Assembly: GCF_004793545.1 (NCBI RefSeq)
Contig: NZ_SRYA01000021.1
Span: forward strand, 1 to 64,000
Reading direction: 5' to 3'
Length of the DNA: 64,000 nt
Source: Petralouisia muris
GTDB lineage: Bacteria; Bacillota; Clostridia; Lachnospirales; Lachnospiraceae
Within the stretch, counting starts at the first letter, position 1. The number at the start of each line of letters is the position of its first letter. The notes beneath the pieces are model-generated. The model searched no databases and was not told the DNA's origin. It was given only the letters and a program-made list of their open reading frames with translations. A program made the position numbers and the translations under genes. Below, piece after piece: positions 28,944 to 35,377 of the stretch.

Positions 28944-30179
28944 TTAGAAAATTCTTCTTACTGCCACAATCGGTCTGTATGCTGCCGGAGAAGTATACTT
29001 AATGCCGGTTGCTTCTGTACTAGCATGTACAATTGTATCGCCGCCGATATAGATTCCAACGTGACCGCTGTAGCATACAATATCACCAGGCTGCATTGCG
29101 TCTGTGCTTACCCCGTATCCTACTCCTGCCAGTGCACTGGAGGAATGAGGCAGGCCAACGCCAAACGCTGCATATACGCTCATTACAAATCCAGAACAGT
29201 CAGCTCCATTTGTCAGGCTTGTCCCGCCGTATACATAAGGATTGCCCACAAACTGACATGCATAATCTGCAACTGCCTGTCCGCTTCCGCCGCTTGGAGG
29301 AGCATAGCTTCTGCTCTCTCCGGAACTAGATTCTGAGGAGCCTGAACTGGAAGAACCTGAGTTGGAAGATTTGGATCTGGTAGCTCTTCTTGCCGCTTCC
29401 TCTGCTGCCTTACGCTCTTCTTCTTCTTTCTTAAGGCGCGCTTCCTCTTCTTCCTTGGATTCTGCCACTACATAATGTGTGTTGCAATCTACAAATTCAC
29501 TGGATACCCAGCCATCGCCTTCTTCAATTGCTACCTTAACCCAGCCGTCTTTCTCTTCTACTACGCTGAGTTCTTCTCCCTGAGGCACCTGTCCCAACAA
29601 CTCAGCTTCCGTACTGGAATCTGCACGGACATTCAAAGTCTCGGTCGTTACATCCGCCACTCTGTATCCCACAGACTTAGCAAGCTCAGCATCTCCTAAT
29701 ACAAGGAACTCTGCCTTAATGTAGCCTTCCACATTACCGGAGTGAATCTTATACCAATCGCCTTCGGTTCCAAGTACGGTACATGCAGAGTTATTATATA
29801 ACTTGCCAAGCACTTCGCCCTCTTCACTGGCTGCGGAACGTACATTTACATAATTGTCAACCTGCGCAATTGCAATGTCGTCATATTCTGTCTTAGCAGG
29901 AGCCTCAGCTCCGTCCTTTGCTGCGCCTGTATCAATTGCTTCCTGCCTGGGAGCTAAAGAATTTGCAAAAATCTCTGTAACCCCTGCAGTTGCAGTGCTT
30001 TCTTTTTCTGCTGCCTGATCCGCTTCCTTCGCATTGTCCGCCGGCGCTTCGGTAGCTGCCGAAATCAAATCGCCTGCTCCGGCGCTTACTGCCGCATGAG
30101 ATACGAAAGAGCTTCCTGTAAGTACTACTGCTGCAGTTAAACAACAAGTTGTTGCTTTTCTAATTGAATTCCTGTTCAT
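28944..30179 (-). CDS. secreted NlpC/P60 peptidoglycan hydrolase with SH3 domains
   Basis: Exported protein of 411 aa. ATG 30179 has GGAGGG 10 bases upstream and opens a signal peptide (KATTCCLTAAVVLTGSSFVSHA). Two SH3-like domains follow (DNYVNVRSAASEEGEVLGKL and TTETLNVRADSSTEAELLGQ), then a charged helical linker, a Ser-rich stretch, and an NlpC/P60 domain with Cys in NGADCSGF, His in GHVGIYIGG and a third polar position in VHAS. It cleaves peptide cross-bridges in the wall and is a plausible FtsEX-activated hydrolase. It has its own consensus promoter and terminator. Confidence 0.95.
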   Translation of the reverse strand: MNRNSIRKATTCCLTAAVVLTGSSFVSHAAVSAGAGDLISAATEAPADNAKEADQAAEKESTATAGVTEIFANSLAPRQEAIDTGAAKDGAEAPAKTEYDDIAIAQVDNYVNVRSAASEEGEVLGKLYNNSACTVLGTEGDWYKIHSGNVEGYIKAEFLVLGDAELAKSVGYRVADVTTETLNVRADSSTEAELLGQVPQGEELSVVEEKDGWVKVAIEEGDGWVSSEFVDCNTHYVVAESKEEEEARLKKEEEERKAAEEAARRATRSKSSNSGSSSSGSSESSSGESRSYAPPSGGSGQAVADYACQFVGNPYVYGGTSLTNGADCSGFVMSVYAAFGVGLPHSSSALAGVGYGVSTDAMQPGDIVCYSGHVGIYIGGDTIVHASTEATGIKYTSPAAYRPIVAVRRIF

Positions 30180-30225
30180 AATAACAATACCCTCCATTTT
30201 CACCCATAATCTTCTATAAAGTGTG

Positions 30226-30272
30226 AAGTCCTGATAGGATTCTTCATATGTTACAAATTTATTACAGGACTT
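30226..30272 (-). promoter_or_regulatory. 5'-terminal stem in the NlpC/P60 leader
   Basis: AAGTCCTG and CAGGACTT (8 of 8 pairs) enclose about 31 bases. The outer arm begins about 1 base from the −10 box, so it coincides with the predicted transcript 5' end. It does not match the c-di-AMP riboswitch often found before NlpC/P60 genes. Confidence 0.45.
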
Positions 30273-30301
30273 ATTATAACAAGGAGGGCTGTTTATGTCA
30301 A
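30273..30301 (-). promoter_or_regulatory. consensus promoter of the NlpC/P60 gene
   Basis: Perfect TTGACA (30296-30301), 17-base spacer, perfect TATAAT (30273-30278) on the minus strand. Strong expression is expected. Confidence 0.9.
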
Positions 30302-30323
30302 CCGTAATCTTTGACAAAAAAGT

Positions 30324-30356
30324 TGCAATATTTACTCTGATCTTGTCATTATTGCA
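30324..30356 (-). terminator. probable terminator of trxB
   Basis: TGCAATA / TATTGCA (7 bp, long loop) followed on the minus strand by AC and a T6 run, 13 bases after the trxB stop. Confidence 0.5.
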
Positions 30357-30368
30357 TTGCAGCTTATA

Positions 30369-31289
30369 TTATTTTCCCTGCTTCGCAATATATTTTTCCA
30401 CCGAAGTAATTGCATTGGCTCCGTCAGCCGCAGCCGTCAACACCTGCCTTAACTGCTTAGTCCTCACATCTCCCGCCGCAAATACCCCTGCGGCGCTGGT
30501 CTTTGTATCTTCACCGGCTACAATATATCCCTGGGCGTCCTGGGCCACAAGATCTTTCAGCGCCCCGGAATTGGGCTCAATTCCCACTGCAATAAACACC
30601 CCATGCACAAAAAGCTCTCTGTCCCTATCCTCTTTGTGATTATGGACAAGAACCGACGATACCTGCCCTTCTCCCTGAATAGCAGTTAAATTGCTGTTCA
30701 GCACCAGTTCAATATTCGGGGTATCCCTGACCCTTTCCTGCAAAATCCCTGCGCCACGGAACTCTTCTCTTCTGTGAATCAGATAAACCTTCTCGCAGCC
30801 CCGCGCCAGAAATAATGCATCCTCTAACGCCACATCTCCGCCTCCGGCCACTGCCACGATTTTTCCCCGGAAAAAGGCCCCGTCACAGGTAGCGCAGTAG
30901 GACACTCCCATTCCTGCCAGCTCCTCTTCTCCCGGCACTCCCAGCTTCCGGTGCCTGGCTCCGGTTGCAATAATCAGGCTTTTTGCTTCATAAGCGTCCT
31001 TAGAAGTGATGACAACCTTCTTCTCACCCTCTAATTTTACCTCTGTCACCCTGGCATTCACCACCTCGGCTCCTAATCGATCTGCATGGGCGCGGAATTT
31101 CTGACCGATTTCAAAACCTGTAATCCCCGGAAGCCCCGGATAATTATCCACTTCATAGGTATCCAGAATCTGGCCTCCGCTCAGAGGCTTTTCTTCTATT
31201 ATTAAAGTGCTTAACCTTGCCCTCTGTGCATAAATCGCTGCGCTCAAACCCGCCGGGCCGCTGCCCAAAATTATTACATCATACATCAT
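30369..31289 (-). CDS. trxB: thioredoxin reductase
   Basis: Low-molecular-weight flavoprotein of 306 aa. It moves electrons from NADPH (or another donor) through FAD to thioredoxin. The FAD site GSGPAGLSAAIYA, the redox pair CATC in SYCATCDGAFF, the nucleotide site AGGGDVALEDAL and the C-terminal FAD motif GVFAAGDV are visible. AGGAGGG precedes the ATG at 31289. No thioredoxin gene is adjacent. Confidence 0.96.
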   Translation of the reverse strand: MMYDVIILGSGPAGLSAAIYAQRARLSTLIIEEKPLSGGQILDTYEVDNYPGLPGITGFEIGQKFRAHADRLGAEVVNARVTEVKLEGEKKVVITSKDAYEAKSLIIATGARHRKLGVPGEEELAGMGVSYCATCDGAFFRGKIVAVAGGGDVALEDALFLARGCEKVYLIHRREEFRGAGILQERVRDTPNIELVLNSNLTAIQGEGQVSSVLVHNHKEDRDRELFVHGVFIAVGIEPNSGALKDLVAQDAQGYIVAGEDTKTSAAGVFAAGDVRTKQLRQVLTAAADGANAITSVEKYIAKQGK

Positions 31290-31313
31290 GTGAACCCTCC
31301 TGCTTATCTGATA

Positions 31314-31342
31314 TTGATTTTTCCCATATCTCGTGCCATAAT
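31314..31342 (+). promoter_or_regulatory. candidate promoter of yjfB
   Basis: TTGATT (31314-31319), 17-base spacer, CATAAT (31337-31342), reading toward the small gene at 31422. No sigma-28-type motility promoter was recognised. Confidence 0.5.
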
Positions 31343-31421
31343 AGGAACAGGGTGATTTTACCTGCGGAACCAGGCGGATTTCTGTCTCACAGTTCCGGAA
31401 TCTAAGAAAGGAGGCACGATT

Positions 31422-31598
31422 ATGGATATTGCTTCTTTATCAACTGCTCTCAGCATGACCAGCGTCAACAACGACGTGGGCGCCATTATGCTGAGCAAAC
31501 AACTGGATACGATGGAAAACATGGGGGACTCCATGATTAAGCTCATGGAACAGTCTGTGAATCCCCATATCGGCGGAAACATTGATATTTCCATCTAA
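31422..31598 (+). CDS. yjfB: YjfB family putative motility protein, 58 aa
   Basis: Short gene encoding MDIASLSTALSMTS..., ending HIGGNIDISI. The composition and the ends match the YjfB family (Met/Gln-rich helix with a closing P-H-x-G-x-N-I-D-I motif), which is tied to motility in Bacillota by co-occurrence. AAAGGAGG lies 7 bases before ATG 31422. It is a stand-alone plus-strand gene between trxB and the CPBP gene, far from any flagellar cluster in this window. Biochemical function is unknown. Confidence 0.85.
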   Translation: MDIASLSTALSMTSVNNDVGAIMLSKQLDTMENMGDSMIKLMEQSVNPHIGGNIDISI

Positions 31599-31611
31599 TC
31601 CCTTGTAAGGA

Positions 31612-31659
31612 CAGCCCCAGGAAGGATTCCGGCATTCGGATATTTCTTTCCCGGGGCTG
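31612..31659. terminator. hairpin between yjfB and the CPBP gene
   Basis: CAGCCCCaGGAA and TTCCcGGGGCTG pair at 11 of 12 positions. It lies between two convergent genes, but no long T run follows on either strand, so termination may be weak. Confidence 0.5.
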
Positions 31660-31682
31660 AAAAAGTACCTTTATCACCTATT

Positions 31683-32699
31683 CTATCCCATTCTTTCTAT
31701 ATAAATGCGCATTCCCATCATTCCAAAGCAAATAATAACAGCAATGACAAGGGGTACTGTAATCATTCTCTTCTTCGTTCCGCCAGAAAACATCTGTTTC
31801 ACATACTCCCAGCGGTGATTGATTTTGCAAATGGCAATATAAATCCCCACTGCACCGCAGGTGGTTCCCACCGCGACGATTGCCCAGACCGTAATCCCTA
31901 TCAAAAACATCAGAAGCTCACCGCTCTCCATGGTGGAGGCATATCCTCCTGCCTGCACCTGCATATCGGCTTCCAATCCCACCATCTCATACAGAACTGG
32001 CAGAAGAAAACTCATCACCACACTGGTAGCATTTAACGTAAAGTGAGCAATCATGGAGCTGAAGATACTGCCGGTAGCCTCCACCAGAAACGCCAGATAC
32101 ACTCCAAGGGCAAAGGCATACACAAACTGATTTAAGTTCATGTGCATACAGCCGAACAGAAATCCGGTAAGGAGAATAGCCGGAAGCATCCTGCTCCTTT
32201 TATAAGTCTGAAACATCACGCCCCGAAACAGAAACTCCTCCACACAAGCCGGCATGACTGCTGTAAACAACAGGCTCAGAAAAAAATTCTGTCCCTGCAT
32301 CATATCCATCACTGCCGCCGAACCGGAGGTAGTAAAAATCATGGAAATGGCGTTCAGCACAATAATCAGCGGATACATCAGATACGTGCACACCACCACC
32401 AGCACAATGGTGGCAATGTTGATTTTCCGATAAGGAATAAACTGCCGTATTCCGTTTGCTCCTTCCCCGCTGTCCCGTTCCCCGCTCTGCACCGCCAAAG
32501 CCTGGGAACGGGACAGCCTTCTGCAGTACCAAAATCCTGGCACAAAGACCAGCATCTGGGAAATCAGAATGGAAACATATGTGGACATATTCCCAATTGC
32601 CGGCACGATAACAGACAGGAAGCTAAACGCCAGGCTCACGCCCACATAAAGGACTACAGTCAGCAGAAATACACGGTTTACACTTTTGTTTTCGGACAT
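31683..32699 (-). CDS. CPBP family intramembrane metalloprotease
   Basis: Membrane protein of 338 aa with about eight hydrophobic segments. It belongs to the CAAX protease / bacteriocin-processing (Abi) family. The metal/catalytic motifs are EEFLFRG (Glu-Glu), the His in FGCMHMNLNQF and the motif HFTLNA. ATG 32699 follows AGGAGGGG. It lies 11 bases after the CvfB-like gene. Roles in peptide processing or self-immunity are known for relatives, but there is no bacteriocin gene here. Confidence 0.9.
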   Translation of the reverse strand: MSENKSVNRVFLLTVVLYVGVSLAFSFLSVIVPAIGNMSTYVSILISQMLVFVPGFWYCRRLSRSQALAVQSGERDSGEGANGIRQFIPYRKINIATIVLVVVCTYLMYPLIIVLNAISMIFTTSGSAAVMDMMQGQNFFLSLLFTAVMPACVEEFLFRGVMFQTYKRSRMLPAILLTGFLFGCMHMNLNQFVYAFALGVYLAFLVEATGSIFSSMIAHFTLNATSVVMSFLLPVLYEMVGLEADMQVQAGGYASTMESGELLMFLIGITVWAIVAVGTTCGAVGIYIAICKINHRWEYVKQMFSGGTKKRMITVPLVIAVIICFGMMGMRIYIERMG

Positions 32700-32710
32700 A
32701 ACAGCCCCTC

Positions 32711-33547
32711 CTAACTCTTTCGGATTTCTTCTTTTGTAATTTCAATTTTTCGTTCTTTATACAGCCGTCCCACAGCCCGCTTAAATGCATTCTTGCTCAT
32801 TTTCGTCTCCTGCATAATAAGCTCCGGGGATGCTTTGTCCGTAAAGGGAAGCACTCCGTTGTACTGGTCTAAAAGCTCCAGCACCTTAAGGGCGTCCTCA
32901 TTCATCTGCACATATGCTTTTTCCCGCAGGGTCAAGTCCAGTTTCCCATCCGGCTTTACGCCGGTCACCCTGGCATTGACGCAATCTCCGATCCGAAGAA
33001 AACTGTGATCCTCATGACAGGGAATCAAGGCAGAATATCGGTCATCCACTGCCACAAAGGCGCCGAAATTATCACTGAATTCATAGACCCGCCCCTGGAC
33101 TGTATCTCCCGCCTGATAGGGGGAATCAGTATCCAGCATTTCATAGATTTCCTTCATGCTGGCGCAGAGACGCCGGCTTTTATCTATATACAGCCTTACC
33201 AGTATTTCGTCCTGTTCCCGCACCTTGCCGACCTGCTCTTTATATGGAAGAAATAAGTCTTTTTCCAGACCCCAATCCAGAAATGCACCGATCCCCTGTA
33301 CGGATACTACCGTCAGAACCTTCACTTCCCCCATTTTCAGTTTCGGCTCCCGGGTGGTGGTAATCATCCGATCCTTGGAATCCTTATAGACAAAAACCTC
33401 CAGACGATCTCCAATCTCTGTTCCCTGGGGCACCTGCTTGGCCGGAAGCAGAACTCTGGTCTCATCCCCCTCCCGCTCTGCCAGATAAATGCCGAATTCC
33501 ACCTTTTTCACCACTATAAGACTCTGTTTTTCTCCTAACCGAATCAT
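32711..33547 (-). CDS. CvfB-like S1 domain RNA-binding protein
   Basis: Protein of 278 aa built from S1-type OB folds (VVKKVEFGIYLA, VLTVVSVQGIGAFLDWGLEKDLFLP, GDTVQGRVYEFSDNFGAFVAVDDRYSALIP) and a C-terminal winged helix (SPELIMQETKMSKNAFKRAVGRLYKE). This is the CvfB architecture, which binds RNA and affects virulence gene expression in staphylococci. Its ATG overlaps the stop of the thioesterase gene (ATGA), so the two are translationally coupled. Confidence 0.9.
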   Translation of the reverse strand: MIRLGEKQSLIVVKKVEFGIYLAEREGDETRVLLPAKQVPQGTEIGDRLEVFVYKDSKDRMITTTREPKLKMGEVKVLTVVSVQGIGAFLDWGLEKDLFLPYKEQVGKVREQDEILVRLYIDKSRRLCASMKEIYEMLDTDSPYQAGDTVQGRVYEFSDNFGAFVAVDDRYSALIPCHEDHSFLRIGDCVNARVTGVKPDGKLDLTLREKAYVQMNEDALKVLELLDQYNGVLPFTDKASPELIMQETKMSKNAFKRAVGRLYKERKIEITKEEIRKS

Positions 33548-34254
33548 TTTCTTTCCTCCAATTCTATGACTGCATAAGGACTGCCCTGCTCATCTGCCAG
33601 ACTTACGGTTATTTTCCCCGCTTCCTGACGGGCATAAGGATATATCATATCTCCGTACACTGCCGCTTTTCGGTATTCTGCTTTCATTTTGCCTGTCTGA
33701 AATCCCTGAGGCAGATATTCCTGTGCCATGCAGATGTATTTTCCATTATTCACATGCTGATTGGTGTCAATATGATATTTGTGCACCGGAAAAGGCTCCT
33801 TCGCCTCCATCTCTTTTGGCAGGGCCACCTTCCTGGATGTATGCTCCATAGGAAGTCTGGGACAAAACTCGTAAGCGTCTGCCATTTCCTGCAGCACTCT
33901 GACGGGCTTCCCGCTTTCCAAATCAAGAAGCACCCAAACAGAATTGGCGCAGGCCAGAAGCTCTTCTCCCTCTCCCTTCAAGGTATAATTGCGATAGCCA
34001 AAAAAACCCTTAAAATCATAGGGCCAGGTGCTGACTGTGATTTTCTCTCCAAAGGAGGGACAGCGTTTGAATTCTACCTGCCAGCAGGTCAGTACCCACG
34101 CCATATGTTTCTCTGCCATATAATCCAGCCCTACCTCCACTTCTTCTGCCTGAAAGGAACTGCAATCCTGAAAATAGTCCAGGATGGAATTCATCTTGAT
34201 ATATCCTTTACTGTCCACCTCGCTGTAGCGGACTCTGCTGTCAAAACTGTACAT
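33544..34254 (-). CDS. acyl-ACP thioesterase
   Basis: Hotdog-fold thioesterase of 236 aa that releases fatty acids from acyl carrier protein. Conserved stretches are MYSFDSRVRYSEVDSKG, WVLTCWQVEFKRCPSFGE and the catalytic block HIDTNQHVNNGKY. ATG 34254 has GGAGG 5 bases upstream. The open frame extends further upstream, but only through the tRNA gene and its terminator, so the longer start is rejected. It overlaps the CvfB-like gene by 4 bases. Confidence 0.92.
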   Translation of the reverse strand: MYSFDSRVRYSEVDSKGYIKMNSILDYFQDCSSFQAEEVEVGLDYMAEKHMAWVLTCWQVEFKRCPSFGEKITVSTWPYDFKGFFGYRNYTLKGEGEELLACANSVWVLLDLESGKPVRVLQEMADAYEFCPRLPMEHTSRKVALPKEMEAKEPFPVHKYHIDTNQHVNNGKYICMAQEYLPQGFQTGKMKAEYRKAAVYGDMIYPYARQEAGKITVSLADEQGSPYAVIELEERK

Positions 34255-34297
34255 CTCTTCCTCCAAACTAACATCCAATTTCCTGTGATATGATAAA

Positions 34298-34322
34298 AAC
34301 CCATCACGCTCTGTGATGGGTT
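34298..34322 (-). terminator. terminator of tRNA-Gln
   Basis: AACCCATCAC / GTGATGGGTT stem with a 5-base loop, followed by further T residues on the minus strand, starting 5 bases after the tRNA. Confidence 0.9.
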
Positions 34323-34327
34323 CCAAG

Positions 34328-34399
34328 CTGGCCCACAAGGATTCGAACCTTGAAATGACGGAGTCAGAGTCCGTTGCCTTACCGTTTGGCGATGGGCCA
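34328..34399 (-). tRNA. tRNA-Gln (anticodon CTG)
   Basis: 72-base cloverleaf: acceptor TGGCCCA / TGGGCCA, anticodon stem ACGGA / TCCGT with loop CTCTGAC giving anticodon CTG (reads CAG), and a T arm with GGTTCGAATCC. The discriminator base is G and CCA is not encoded. It has its own promoter and terminator. Confidence 0.96.
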
Positions 34400-34417
34400 T
34401 TGTTTTCAACAAAATGT

Positions 34418-34446
34418 ATTATATACGAGTTCCGACAGAAATGCAA
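34418..34446 (-). promoter_or_regulatory. promoter of tRNA-Gln
   Basis: TTGCAT (34441-34446), 17-base spacer, perfect TATAAT (34418-34423) on the minus strand. Confidence 0.85.
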
Positions 34447-34463
34447 GCATTTTTTTTTATTTT

Positions 34464-35108
34464 TTAAAAAATTTTTATTTTTCCGTCAATTAAGGCAAAT
34501 TCTGCCGTTTTTCCTACCTGAAATCCTGCCGTCCCGCTGGTTCCTTCTGTAATCTCCTGCTGCAGCCCCGCCAGCTTTTCAGCCGGAACCATTACCTCTG
34601 TCACCACTTTATCCGTATAAACAGTATCAATAGCCGTAATCTGATTCTGCGCCAGCAGATACTGTATCTTTCCAATGCTGTTATAATCGCTCTCGATGGT
34701 CAGAAGCCTTCCCTGGATTCTTTCTATCACAACGCTGTTCTTCAGTCCTTCCTGCACTGCCTTCTGATAAGCCCGCACAAGACCTCCGGTGCCCAAAAGC
34801 GTTCCGCCGAAATACCGGGTCACCACTACAGCCATATTGTGAATATCCTCCCGCAGCAGCACATCCAGCATCGGACGTCCTGCCGTTCCGGCAGGCTCTC
34901 CGTCATCGCTGCATCGCTGCAGGTTCTGACGCTCCCCTGCAACAAAGGCGAAACAGTTATGCCTTGCGTCCCAGTACTGCTTTTTCATTCTCCCGATAAA
35001 CGAAAGCGCCTCTTCTTCTGTTTCTATCTTCTCTGTGGTGGCAATGAAACGTGATTTCTTTTCCACAATTTCGCCGCTTCCCCCCTGATATAATATTTTC
35101 ACCGACAT
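34464..35108 (-). CDS. YigZ/IMPACT family protein
   Basis: Protein of 214 aa with the UPF0029/IMPACT N-terminal domain (KKSRFIATTEKIETEEEAL, DARHNCFAFVAGE, SDDGEPAGTAGRPML, VVVTRYFGGTLLGTGGLVRAY) and a C-terminal alpha-beta domain (DUF1949). The family is widely conserved; a link to translation control is known only for the eukaryotic member. GGGAGG lies 6 bases before ATG 35108. Confidence 0.92.
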   Translation of the reverse strand: MSVKILYQGGSGEIVEKKSRFIATTEKIETEEEALSFIGRMKKQYWDARHNCFAFVAGERQNLQRCSDDGEPAGTAGRPMLDVLLREDIHNMAVVVTRYFGGTLLGTGGLVRAYQKAVQEGLKNSVVIERIQGRLLTIESDYNSIGKIQYLLAQNQITAIDTVYTDKVVTEVMVPAEKLAGLQQEITEGTSGTAGFQVGKTAEFALIDGKIKIF

Positions 35109-35205
35109 GATTTCCTCCCTTTGAACTGCTGCTTTCTATTCTAACACACCTGCCTGTATTTCCACAAGTCACAAAATTTTTCTTTATTTCACAATTCTTT
35201 TTTGT

Positions 35206-35302
35206 TATAATACTGTGAAAGCTGCCATCCGTCAAAGGGAATCTAATGGTTAATTTGCGGCGATAAGTCAGATACTACATCATATAAAAACAGGCAGCTT
35301 TC
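35206..35302 (+). promoter_or_regulatory. −10 box and structured leader of the penicillin-binding protein gene
   Basis: TATAAT at 35206-35211, without a clear −35, predicts a start near 35218. That is where a perfect 10-bp stem begins: GAAAGCTGCC at 35217-35226 pairs with GGCAGCTTTC at 35293-35302, enclosing 66 bases. A tiny frame MVNLRR lies inside the loop. No known riboswitch consensus was recognised. The gap 35109-35377 holds nothing else I can name. Confidence 0.55.
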
Positions 35303-35377
35303 TACGGAATGTATTTTGAACGTGTATTTGGATAAATCAAAGCAACACCCACATTTCTTGGTAAAGGAGGTTTACGA

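Noticed and set aside
30180-30272. c-di-AMP (ydaO-type) riboswitch before the NlpC/P60 gene
   Set aside because: The leader is only about 90 bases and lacks the conserved core of that class.
34255-34446. N-terminal extension of the thioesterase to 34446
   Set aside because: It would translate through tRNA-Gln and its terminator; a strong ribosome site marks ATG 34254.
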